NCBI GenBank assembly: GCA_037349315.1
Contig: JBAIAC010000033.1
Span: forward strand, 10,806,001-10,870,000
Source of the DNA: Chelydra serpentina
Taxonomy: Eukaryota > Chordata > Testudines > Chelydridae
Direction: 5' to 3'
Length of the DNA stretch: 64,000 bases
The notes beneath the pieces are model-generated. The model was given only the letters and a program-made list of their open reading frames with translations, had not been told where the DNA came from and searched no databases. Shown one piece after another: positions 1 to 9,516 of this stretch (its first letter is position 1; the number at the start of each line of letters is the position of its first letter). The position numbers were made by a program, and so were the translations under genes.

Positions 1-1015
1 GATCTCGTCGATTTCTCTTAGCATATTAGATGGAACTTAATGTCAAACAGTTTTTACACTTGAGTATTCCTTTGTATTTTAAAGATGTCTTTTTATTCAT
101 CCTAGAAATAAAAATGCAATATGAAGTTAAAATTATTTTCAGGTTGACTTTCTTTAAGTTAAATAACTACATTTCAGGTACTAAACCTGTCTGTGGTCCT
201 TGGCCAACTTTTGTGATTCTATTTTTTTTTTTAAGTGTTTCATGCAAACAGTAAACTGACTTTCTAAAGTCTATCAAATGAACAAACTAAAAGATAGGGA
301 TTTAGAGCAGAGAGAAGTTGCCTTTCAGCTATAGTAATTTTGGGTGTTGCCATTAACAAAAGTAGATAAAAAATTCAAAGATATTTTGATTTGACTGTCT
401 CTAAGTCATTCTGTCCCCCATAATTGATTATTAAATACAGATACTATTAAGTTACCATAATTATACAGCATTGAGGGAAACTAATGTCAATGCACATATT
501 TAAAGGGGTTAATATTTTGCTGCCAGTTAAAAGTGGTCAGAAGCTTTCAATTGTATTACCAAAAAGCACACACAACTTTGAACTGTGTTGATTGCCGAGT
601 TATTAAATTAATTCTATTTAAATTATGGTTTTGTTTATGTGAAATATAGATATCTTTCTCTACACAAATTAAATAGCTAAATGGTAATCCTAGATTACAT
701 CATTTTAATGGCTAGAGGCTAATCTCCAACAAGATTACAAACCAGTGCTCAGAAATAACTAACCAGTAATCTGATTACCGTGTTTCTACTTCTAAAGAAA
801 TATCAAGTCTTATAATTCAATATACCATTTCTGATTAGGCATCACTAGTAGTGCAAAAGTTATCCTTCATCCAAATCTTTCTGCTTTTTGCAACTTTCTT
901 GGCACCAAATGAGGGATCAGTTATGAGCCTTAATTCCCCTTTTCACTCCATTCCTCCCTCTGTTGCCACTGCACAGCACACTTCATTGGGGGGGGAAGGG
1001 GGTCAACAAGAACTA
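1..1015. other. LARP6 intron 1, AT-rich, no gene seen
   Basis: This AT-rich sequence lies downstream of LARP6 exon 1 on the minus strand and is therefore probably LARP6 intron 1. I see no exon with homology to the La or RRM parts of LARP6 and no clear repeat. The short open frames lack codon structure. Confidence 0.5.
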
Positions 1016-1021
1016 AACTGT

Positions 1022-1233
1022 GGGCCTTGTCTACTTACAAAAGTTGTACTGCTTTAACTATACCAGTATAGTTAAAGTTGCACAATCCCCTGAACGTGGA
1101 TATGGTTATACCGGTATAAATGCATCCACACCTGGGGGCTGTAGCAGTATAACTATATTGGTTAAAATATCCCCCACTCCCTCCTTAACCAACAGTTATA
1201 CTGGTAAAAAAAGTGGTTTAGACCAGGTCTTAG
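1022..1233. mobile_element. Short inverted-repeat element (MITE-like)
   Basis: The left end (GGCCTTGTCTAC) and right end (GTTTAGACCAGGTCTTA) are imperfect inverted copies of each other. The inside is built from small palindromes around TATACCAGTATA and TATACCGGTATA. This looks like a non-autonomous DNA transposon of a few hundred bases. The exact ends and superfamily are not resolved because no convincing target duplication is visible. Confidence 0.45.
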
Positions 1234-1729
1234 TTATGAATTTTAAGTTGTCAGAGCTCTTATGGTGCCACTCCAGCCAACAGCATTTTGTTGCCTAATT
1301 TTAGCACTGTATAGGCCTCCCTGTACACACCAACTTTTCACCACTGCCATCTCCCCACAGTATATTTGCCTTTGGCTTTCCACTCACATAGACCCTAAGG
1401 TGAACTGAGCTAAGAACTAGTCTGGGTTTCATTGCAATGCAGAGCCCAACAGTTCCATTAAAATTAACAAGATGTCTCACAATGGAACCTGTAATGGGTG
1501 TAAGTCATTTTAATACTGCTCACTATTTGTATATTTTTATTAAACAAGTCTAAGTGTATTTACATCATTAACAGGTTGGCATTTTAGCCAAATAATTGAT
1601 CCCACACCACACACACATATATGACAAATACCAAACTGGAAATGGCAACCTATTAACTTAGGGGAGTTATAGCTGCAACATTTAGTCATCTCTTACACAC
1701 CAAGCGTAGTAGTAGTAGCAGCATGTGAG

Positions 1730-2104
1730 ATGGGGCGGCTTTAACAATTTTCCCGCCCCAAGCAGGGGCAGGGCCCCGCTACGTCTGCCTGCGTCGGGGG
1801 GCGGGGCCCCGCTACGTCTGCCTGCGTCGGGGGGCGGGGCCCCGCTACGTCTGCCTGCGTCGGGGGGCGGGGCCCCGCTACGTCTGCCTGCGTCGGGGGG
1901 CGGGGCCCCGCTACGTCTGCCTGCGTCGGGGGGCGGGGCCCCGCTACGTCTGCCTGCGTCGGGGGGCGGGGCCACAGGCAGTCCGAGTCCCGCGACGGCA
2001 ATTCGGTGGCGGGAAGAACGGACCTGCCGCCGAATTGCCGCTGCGGGACTCGGACTGCCGCCCCAAGCACCAGCTTGGAAAGCTGGTGCCTGGAGCCGGC
2101 CCTG
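1730..2104. mobile_element. hAT-type MITE carrying a minisatellite
   Basis: The element is bounded by a perfect 8-bp duplication, CATGTGAG, at 1722-1729 and 2105-2112. Its ends are loosely inverted (ATGGGGCGGCT on the left, GGAGCCGGCCCTG on the right). An 8-bp duplication is the mark of hAT-type transposition. The left half holds six tandem 33-bp units. The right half is a hairpin-forming arm with matching blocks near 1976-2000 and 2040-2062. It has no coding capacity; the long frames across it are artefacts of the 33-bp period, which is 11 codons. Confidence 0.8.
1768..1970. repeat. 33-bp tandem repeat, about six copies
   Basis: Six nearly identical units are seen, each with the core CTACGTCTGCCTGCGT followed by a G-rich run and GGGGCCCC. 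The period is 33 bp, so every frame translates into an 11-residue repeat. CpG content is very high and the neighbouring DNA is AT-rich, so this is a local GC spike. It lies wholly inside a hAT-type element. Confidence 0.9.
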
Positions 2105-2463
2105 CATGTGAGGGAATAATGACAACATATTTCTTCCGCCCATGATTAATTGGATTAGCCTACAACTCACACAGGCCTCATCTATACTAGGGGAAATGTT
2201 TTTACAATGTGGTAGCTAACACATTGTAAAATCCTAGTGCAGACAGGGCAAGTTTGTAGTCTTACAACCAGCTAAATCAAAGTAAACACATACCTTTTTT
2301 ACACAGCATAAGACATACCCACAGACCTTGCCCACAACCACAATGGCATTGTCTATCCTGAAAAAATGAGTAGTGTTATTGTCGACACACAAAAGTTGTA
2401 TGGGTTTAACCAGACCAGCTCAGCCCTCTTATGTGCACGCAGTTATACTGGTATGGCTTATTC

Positions 2464-2765
2464 CTGTGGGGTTGTCTTCACTACCCGCCGGATTGGCAGG
2501 TAGCAATCGATCTTTCGGGGATTGATTTTTCGCATCTCGTTTAGACACGATTAATCGATCCCCGAAAACGCTCCCCGTCGGCTCCGGAAATCCACCTCAT
2601 CGAAAGGTGGAAGCGGAGTCGACGGGGGAGCGACAGCGATCGACTCGCCGCCGTCCTCATGGCCAGGTAAGTCGATTACAATACGCCGACTTCAGCTACG
2701 TTATTCACATAGCTGAAGCCGGCGTATCGTAGATCGACCCCCTCCCCTAGTGTAGCCCTGGGCTA
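2464..2765. mobile_element. MITE-like element with strong hairpins, nested in older repeat
   Basis: The ends GGGTTGTCTTCACTA and TAGTGTAGCCCT are inverted copies of each other. Inside are two strong hairpins: about 2573-2627 (CCCCGTCG pairing with CGACGGGG plus an inner CCACCT/AGGTGG stem) and 2682-2726 (TACGCCGACTTCAGCTA pairing with TAGCTGAAGCCGGCGTA across an 11-nt loop). The flanks, about 2170-2460 and 2770-2850, look like one older interrupted element because TATACTGGTATG motifs occur on both sides. Superfamily not assigned. Confidence 0.5.
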
Positions 2766-2859
2766 AGGGAAGAAGAATAAGTTATACTGGTATGAAGCAC
2801 TTTTATAGTATAACTGTTTCCACACTAGGGGTGTACTAGTGTAACTATCAGTAAAAAAC

Positions 2860-3925
2860 TCATATCCCTAACGGAAACTAGTTCACCACCACATAGCCCC
2901 AGGTCAGTCATGTTTAAAAATGTGTTAGCTGGTCAGTTAACTCCATAGACCTCTCTCCCATCTATAATAAAATCTGCACAGACAATACTTCCCAAAAGCA
3001 GTTTGATTGTCACAATAGTATAGATAAGTGCATACTGCACTCTTTACATTATCAGCAATCCTCAAAAGATCATTATAGCCACAACACAGGAAGATTACTG
3101 TGCCTACAAGCAGTTCTTGTACCTTGTAAATCATCTACCTAAGGCTTCATGATTACAGAACACGATGTAATGTCAGGACAAGAAACTAGTAGCAGACAGA
3201 AGCCCTTCTAATTTCCAAAGGAGAGAGTTTTACTAAGTGCATCCAGCACTCCACCTGGCAGGAATGCCCCAGCTCATTACTACAGCTTTAATCTGAAGTA
3301 AAACCATTGGATTGAGCTGTTTGGAGGCCTCTGATTCATTTCTAGGGTAACTCCATGTTGAGAGTGGCCAGTGCATCACACTCCAGAAGGAGACTGACAC
3401 AAACTAATAGTGCTAATGAACAATTTTGGAAATAGCTTCCAATCTCAGCAGCACAGTGGTAGCTCTAGTGTTTTGAGGCAACATTCTAATCCTCCTTTCT
3501 CCTCCAACCCTGGGTGAACTCTGCCATGTAAACATCACCCACTCAATCAGATTAGCAAAGCCCCCAGCTCAGACGGAAATACCTAATCCATGATTTACAG
3601 GAGAGGTTCGCCGTGTGAGTACTGCAGAGGGGGGAGGATGGAGAGTCACAGCCAGAGATATTTCACCCTCTTAGTGTTCAATAACCTCCCCAGCAAAGAA
3701 ATGTATTTGCCCTCTCTATTAACGCATTGCAGTATATTGGCAAAGGATAATTTGGATCCAGTTTCCAAACGTGTGCATGATTTCCCCCCACATTCCTTAT
3801 TTAAGTCACTGAAGATCCCCACAGCACAGATTTTGCCAGCCAGCAGGAGGGCAGGCTGCATTTCTATGATTCAATAAGGGTACTTAAGCTCCAAGGAAGG
3901 TTGGAGCTTAAGTGGAATCCCAATT
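2860..3925. other. LARP6 intron, no gene seen
   Basis: Mixed-composition sequence without a coding exon or a repeat I can name. Near 3885-3912 there is a short inverted repeat (ACTTAAGCTCCAA and TTGGAGCTTAAGT) just before a CR1 tail. Confidence 0.4.
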
Positions 3926-3927
3926 AC

Positions 3928-4055
3928 TGAGGTTTTTACAATAGGTTGGACAAACACCTGTCCAAGATGGTCTGGGGTTACTAGGTCCTGCCTCTGCAGG
4001 AGGCTGAATTAACTGACCTCTCCAGGTCCCTCCCAGCCCTACATTGCTCTGATTG
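3928..4055 (+). mobile_element. CR1 LINE 3' tail
   Basis: The segment with GGTTGGACAAACACCTGTCC, GACCTCTCCAGGTCCCTCCCA and a terminal ACATTGCTCTGATTG matches the 3' end of CR1 LINEs of turtles and birds. It is a 5'-truncated fragment without reading frame, as most CR1 insertions are. Confidence 0.7.
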
Positions 4056-4742
4056 ACCCAGAGGGCTCGGAAATGCAACCTGGCCACTGACTGCACCTTT
4101 AGAGACATTTGGCTTTTCCACAGTGGTTTTGCATGGGAATCTCTCCCGCAGGGTTCAGACGATGTCATCACGGTGAGATTTAAAGAGCTGGAAGGAGGGA
4201 GACCCCAGCACCTCTGCCGGAGGAAGAGGGAGGAAGGTCACCTCCTCCTCCAGCCACTGCCCGCGGCTCCTCCCCTACCTCGGGTTTCCAGCGCTAGTAA
4301 GTAAACCCGACCCGCCAGTCCAGCCCCCTCCCCGTCGAAGTGCCAGATCAGCAGGGGATCCCTCCCTCGCCTCAGCCCCAAGACAAGCATCCCGCAGGCG
4401 GCGCCCTGCCAGACACGTCTCCAGTAATGTGCGTGTGTCTTGGGGGCGGGGGCAGCCGCTGCCTGACGCGACGTCCATCCCGAGTTACACCAACTTTCCT
4501 ATTGGACCAGCGGCTATTCCCGAGTCCTCATTGCATCAGGCGCTGGCCGCCCCCTAGCCCAAGGGGGAGCAGCACCAGGCGGGGCGGGGCAGCCTCCCAA
4601 GCCGCAGGGTCCCGCGAGGCGCAGCACAGTCGGCAGGAGGGGTCCCCTAGGCAGGCACTAACTGCCCCCACTTGTCCGGGGCTCCCCAGCACAGCCGCGG
4701 GGCCGGGCTGGGCGCCGCTCACGTCCCGGGGCCGCGCTGTAC

Positions 4743-5020
4743 CTAGATTTCCCATATCTTCCGGAGTCATCCTCGCTACAGCTGCCCCCGCCCAGCAGGC
4801 TCAGACCCGGGGCTCCGCCGCCGTCCTCCTCCTCCGCCGGGACGGCCACTCGAATCCGCACCAGGCCGCTCCCCGGCTCCCCCGTGCCTGCCTCCCCGAC
4901 CGGGCTCGGGGGAGTCGGGGCGCCGCCGGGCCCGTCCTCCAGCGGCTCCGGGCTCCGGCTGGCGACCCCGGGCTGCTCCGGATCGGGGCCCTGGGGGCTC
5001 CCTGGCGGCAGCTCGGCCAT
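4743..5020 (-). CDS. LARP6: LARP6 exon 1 (partial gene)
   Basis: LARP6 is an RNA-binding La-related protein, known for binding the 5' stem-loop of type I collagen mRNAs. This exon encodes 92 residues plus two bases. It starts at an ATG with the context CGGCCATGG (CAT at 5018-5020 on the plus strand) and ends at donor AAATCTAG|GTACAG. The sequence is Pro/Gly/Glu-rich and probably disordered. It contains VRIRVAV followed by an acidic run and SEDDSGRYGKS, which resembles the VQIRVAI-acidic-SEEE pattern of the human N-terminus. The start was chosen because MAE matches the human start MAQ. The La domain and RRM are in later exons outside the window. The frame stays open upstream to 5311, so an extended N-terminus is possible. 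Confidence 0.75.
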
Positions 5021-5340
5021 GGGGCTCCGGTGCCAGGGCAGAGCCCGCCAGAGCCGGCGGAGCCTAGCGAGCAGCGATGCCCCCGGACTGCCTGCAGCCG
5101 CCGCCGCCTTCTCCTCCCGCCGCTGCGCCTCTGAGCCAGGCAGCGCCGCGGCGGCGCCCCCAGCTCCAGACCCCTCCTGCTCTTGGGCGGCCGGCCCCCG
5201 CCTACCTTCGCGGGGAGCCGGGGGGCCGGGCCAGCGCTCCCCCTCCGCCGCCCCCGCGGGCAGCAGCAGACAGAGGAGGCAGTGGAGCCAGGCGCTGAGC
5301 AGCGCGTACATGGCCGCCCCGGGGTGAGCTTAGCGCAGGG
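5021..5340 (-). other. LARP6: LARP6 leader with open in-frame extension
   Basis: This is the region between the predicted transcription start, about 30 bp past the TATA box, and the LARP6 ATG at 5020. It is open in the LARP6 frame from an ATG at 5309-5311. The first codons encode a hydrophobic run (ALLSAWLHCLLCLLLPAGAA), followed by Pro/Gly/Ala/Arg-rich sequence and a second short segment LLARLRRLWRALPW. It may be ordinary 5'UTR or a 97-residue N-terminal extension. Family knowledge favours 5'UTR, because LARP6 is cytoplasmic and nuclear and not secreted. Confidence 0.5.
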
Positions 5341-5364
5341 GCGTGGGTGGGCTGCTCGCCGGGG

Positions 5365-5372
5365 CTTTTATA
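5365..5372 (-). promoter_or_regulatory. TATA box of LARP6
   Basis: TATAAAAG reads on the minus strand inside a GC-rich block. About 30 bp downstream puts transcription start near 5335-5342. The first ATG then lies only about 25-30 nt from the cap, and the LARP6 ATG at 5020 about 320 nt from it. Confidence 0.65.
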
Positions 5373-5816
5373 CCCGGGGGCCGGTCTGTGTGCCGGGCTG
5401 AGCCGCACGCCCCGGGCGAGGCAAAGGGGGTCGGGGGGCACAAACTCCCCATCCCGGGCTACTGGCGTGGAGGGAGTCTGCGAGTGGGGCCGAGGCCCCT
5501 CTCACCCCACCCAAGGAAGTGGGGGTGTCTCTGGACGTGGGATCCGGGTAGGACCACCTCGCGACAGAATCTCCCTCCTGTGGGCCCCTGTTTCAGGGAG
5601 GCGTGGAGTAGACCCCTCCACATGTTGGAGAAGGCCTCTGTCTCTGCTGGGTGAGTTTCCATGAGATGGGGGCTCACTTATTTGTCGGGGCAGGAAAAGG
5701 GCTATTGCACTCTTCTAAAGCAGAGACACAGTTTGCCAGCCTTCTCCTAATCACAACCTCTGTAATCCTCCTATATATGCAGGAGGAAGCCTGGGAAATC
5801 CCTTCATCCAAGATAG

Positions 5817-5952
5817 TAGGGTGACCAAACCTCTGGATGTTATCAGGACCCTCCTGATATTAGGGGCTTTGTTTTATATACACAACTATAATCCCCTGCC
5901 CCCACAAAAAAAAAAAGTCCTGATTTTTTGCATTTGCTAGCTGGCCACCCTA
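5817..5952. mobile_element. Short hAT MITE, TAGGGTGACCA type
   Basis: The ends TAGGGTGACCA and TGGCCACCCTA are inverted copies. They are flanked by 8-bp duplications CAAGATAG (5809-5816) and CAAGCTAG (5953-5960), differing at one base. It is 136 bp and non-coding with an internal A-run. The single difference in the duplication suggests an old insertion. Confidence 0.75.
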
Positions 5953-5960
5953 CAAGCTAG

Positions 5961-7376
5961 CAACATTCAGTGGCTTCCAGGCCTGGGAATATGTGATATC
6001 TCAATAGGATCAGTTTGGGGCTGAGAAGGGTAGACAGAGGGATCGCAAGCTACTCAAATTCAGTCACTGGATGTTTCTGCCAAAATTACTATCAGCCAAA
6101 TATGTTAATGTTATTTTATCTGTTGCCATTAAGTTTCAGAGTTAACATTTCAATGAGATGACTGGCATCCGTTCACACCTCTTTCCTAGGTGTTATTTTC
6201 AGCTATCTGAAGAAAGTGCTGCATCAGGTCAAAATAGATTATCTTGGCAACTGTAAGAGGTAGGAATTAACTTTTTTAAAATTTAATTTCATTAAAAAGT
6301 GATTGGGCCATCAGGGAAGTGCAGCTATAAGGGTTCACTATATTCCAGTTGGACTTCTGATTATCTTCTATCTATTCCTTGATTTGCATTCTCATGTGCT
6401 AAATATATTACAACATGCTATTTATCTTCGTGAACAACTTTGAGACCTTAATGTGATTTTGCATCTAATAACTTCATAAATAAATCACTGCATGCAATGC
6501 ACAGCTTCAAAGGATAATGTGACTGTCACACAAAGAAGTTTATGGTAACTATGAACACCTTAAAGGAACTCATGTGGCATTTTCTTTTCCTTGTATTTCA
6601 ATATATTGAAAATGTCTGTTATTTTAAATTGTTTACATTCCATCTTGAATCTCATCTTCTGGAAAATTAAAATGGTTTATTCAATAGATGCTGAGGTTGT
6701 AAATGTTTGAGAAATGTCCTGAAGATAACAACCATGAATAAACAGAAATGATTGCATACATTTTATTGTTTTATAATGTAGGATCATAGATGTGCCTGGT
6801 GCTTTACAGAGAGACTATAGGTATGGTCTCTGCTCTGAACAGCTTAACTTTAACATGGGAGTTGCTCCATTGACTGTGTCTTGCCCATCTTTAAAATGTA
6901 TTTCCCTATCTCCCAGTGATGGTATGAGGGAAAATACAATAAAGAATGAGATGCACTCTTAATACTGCAGGGATGCAGGGCCATTCACATACTATAGATA
7001 ACACAATGTTCCTGTGAGGCGAGGGAGTGGTATTCCCATTTTATATCACCTGCACTGCCATTTATCAAAACTTTAAAAACGATTATATTGATAATCCCGT
7101 CTACTACACTCAAGGACTTCACTAAACTTACTCATATCCATGGCAGTTTTTCATCATAACTATTTTACTTCAAAGGCAAAACCAACAACACTACCTCATA
7201 CTTGCATAGTATCTTTCATCCAGAGTGCTTTAGCAATAGTAAGTCAGTGTATAGGAGCAATCACTTCCTGCCTACTGCCTATAACCTATACATGGTTATA
7301 ATTGTGTACCAAACTATACAACAGCATTTAGGAGAGAAACAAAGTTACCATCATTTTGCCACTTAGGTGATAGGTA
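5961..7376. other. Intergenic, no gene seen
   Basis: AT-rich sequence between the LARP6 promoter and a CR1 insertion. No exon-like frame and no structured repeat was recognised. A weak old interspersed repeat may lie at about 6780-7050 (count-like text such as GTGCTTTACAGAG). Confidence 0.4.
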
Positions 7377-8391
7377 AGAACATAAGAGTGGCCGTAATGG
7401 GCCAGACCAAAGGTCCAGCCAGCCCAGTATCCTGTCCATCGACAGTGGCCAGTGCCAGGTGCCCCGGAGTGAGTGGACCTAACAGGTAATGATCAAGTGA
7501 TCTCTCTCCTGCCATCCATCACCCCCCTCTGACAAACAGAGGCTAAGGACACCATTCCTTACCCATCCTGGTTAATAGCCATTAATGGACTTCATCTCCA
7601 TTCATTTATCCAGTTCTCTTTTAAACCCTGTTAGAATCCTAGCCTTCACGGCCTCCTCAGGCAAGGAGTTCCACAGGTTGACTATGTGCTGTGTGAAGAA
7701 GAACTTCCTTTTATTTGTTTTAAACCTGCTGCCCACTAATTTCATTGGGTGGCCCCTAGTTCTTCTATTATGGGAACAAGTAAATAACTCTTCCTTATTC
7801 ACTTCCTCCACACCACTCATAATTTTATATACCTCTATCATATCCCCCCTTAGTCTCCTCTTTTCCAAGCTAAAAAGTCCTAGCCTCTTTAATCTCTGCT
7901 CATATGGGACCTGTTCCAAACCCCTAATCATTTTAGTTGCCTTTCTCTGAACCTTTTCTAATGCCAGTATATCCTTTTTGAGATGAGACCACATTTGTAC
8001 GCAGTATCAAGATGTGGGCACACCATGGATTTATATAAGGGCAATAAGATATTCTCCATCTTATTCTCGATCTCTTTTTTAATGATTCCTAACATCCTGT
8101 TTGTGTTTTTGACTGCCGCTGCACACTGCATGAACGTCTTCAGAGAACTATCCACAATGACTCCAGGATCTTTTTCCTGATTAGTTGTAGCTAAATTAGC
8201 CCCCATCATATTGTATGTATAGTTGAGGTTATTTTTTCCAATGTGCATTACTTTTATTATGTGCATTACATTTATCCACATTAAATTTCATTTGCCATTT
8301 TGTTGCCCAATCATTTAGTTTTGTGGGATCTTTTTGAAGTTCTTCGCAGTCTGCTTTGGTCTTAACTGTCTTGAGCAGTTTAGTATCAGTT
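7377..8391 (-). mobile_element. CR1 LINE, 3' part with RT C-terminus
   Basis: Read on the minus strand, frames at 7602-7994 and 7958-8281 encode the C-terminal end of the CR1 ORF2 protein ([20 protein letters not shown], then [17 protein letters not shown] and [13 protein letters not shown]). They overlap in different frames, so the reading frame is broken. The 3'UTR follows to 7377 (AGAACATAAGAGTGGCCGTA on the plus strand). The 5' side is truncated at about 8391, where unrelated G-rich sequence begins. It is a dead copy. Confidence 0.9.
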
Positions 8392-8790
8392 TGACAGGAG
8401 CCAAGTGTGGAGAGGTTTAGTGTGGTGGGGGATCCAAGTGTAGGGTGAGAGGTTTCTGTTTGGGGCAATCTGGGTGCAGGCGGCTCAGTGGGAGATCTGG
8501 ATGCACAGGGGCCCGTTGGGGGTTCTGGGTCCAGGGGCAATGGGACTCTGGGGGATCCAGGTGAAGGTAGTAGGGGCTCAGTGGGGGGGGGGTCTGGGTG
8601 TAGGGACTCAGTGGGGGGTCTGGGTGCTGAGGGAGTGGGGCTTGATGGGGAGGGGTCCAGGTGCAGCTGGTTGGGGCTCAGTGGGGTGGGGATCTGGGTG
8701 TGGGAGCTCATGGGGGGGGTGTCATGCAGGTGTAGGAGGGTAGGGCTTGTCAGGGTAAGGGTTTGAGGGGCCTGCTTAATGGTGGAGCCC
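8392..8790. repeat. Diverged G-rich minisatellite-like block
   Basis: The plus strand is a run of variants of CTCAGTGGGGGGTCTGGGTG repeated irregularly every 25-50 bp, with several runs of seven or more G. The open frames across both strands (Gly-rich on plus, Pro-rich on minus) come from the repeat and are not genes. It directly abuts the truncated CR1. Confidence 0.65.
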
Positions 8791-8828
8791 CAGCTGCTGC
8801 CAAGGGGATGCCACATGCCTGGCTTCTG

Positions 8829-9035
8829 CTTCCCCCCCACGATCTCCCTTTTCTTTCCTATCTCATCCCCCTCTCCCAATGCCCCATCCCTTTCCTCTCA
8901 CTCCCACATTCCCCTCCCCCTGCCCTATTCCATCCCCTTCCTTTCCCACTGCCTCTTCCCCCCACCCCATAACCGCCTTTCCCTCATTTTTCCTCATCCC
9001 CACTTCCCTCATTTCCCTGCTCCCCCTTACCCAGC
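8829..9035. repeat. Long polypyrimidine tract
   Basis: About 200 bases are almost all C and T on the plus strand (repeated CCCCATCC, CCTTTCC, TCCCCTCC). The complementary strand is polypurine. Long mirror-like pyrimidine tracts can form triplex DNA. No coding signal. Confidence 0.8.
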
Positions 9036-9516
9036 CTCACCATTGGCACTCATTGTTGCACAGAAAACAGGAAGGCTTCCAGCACGTAGAAGGGGACCAT
9101 GACTGGCACTCGGACCAGGAGGTGGGTGGCGTTCAGCTGCAGAGTCAGTGGAGCAGAGACACACAGTCTCCTTCAGCTGGGCAGCTCTGCACTTGCAGAA
9201 ATGAGGGGAGGGAAAGTGGTACATAACCCAGTGTGCCCTCCCATGCCTCGCCTCTGTTTGGGGGGGGATCACCCCAAAAAAACTCCACCTGGCTCCGTCT
9301 GTCCCTGCCGTGTGGCTTCCCTTTGCTTCCCTGCTGTTTTCTGCTGGGAAGTACACAAATTTAAGGGCAGGGGGGATGTGTTTTCTGCAGGCATGCAGTC
9401 CTGCAGAATTCCCCCAGGAGTAAGGTAGTACAGTGTATATTGTGTGGATGCGGGCCACATAACACATAGAGAGCTGCATATCCATCCCACAATGGTAAAG
9501 AGGTTGAAAACCACTG
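9036..9516. mobile_element. hAT-like fragment, right end only
   Basis: The segment ends in AGGTTGAAAACCACTG (9501-9516), which is the inverted form of the common hAT terminus CAGTGGTTTTCAACCT. A matching left terminus was not found; it may have been lost within the G-rich block. It is non-coding. Confidence 0.5.

Larger units (their letters stand above)
4200..5450. promoter_or_regulatory. CpG island at the LARP6 5' end
   Basis: This region is strongly GC- and CpG-rich, unlike the AT-rich DNA on either side, and it spans the TATA box, the leader and the first coding exon on the minus strand. Unmethylated CpG islands of this size usually mark promoters. Many long open frames in it are by-products of GC content. 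Confidence 0.8.

Noticed and set aside
1768..1970. CRISPR-like array
   Set aside because: The units are contiguous without unique spacers, and the context is a vertebrate intron.
1682..2170. Long overlapping frames with 11-residue repeats on both strands
   Set aside because: They come from a 33-bp tandem repeat, which leaves all frames open. No start, splice or domain evidence.
4340..5327. Several long plus-strand frames in the CpG island
   Set aside because: High GC content depletes stop codons. The minus-strand LARP6 exon explains the conserved coding signal.
8229..8879. Minus-strand Pro-rich 216-codon frame
   Set aside because: It spans a truncated CR1 and a G-rich repeat block; the composition is that of the repeat.
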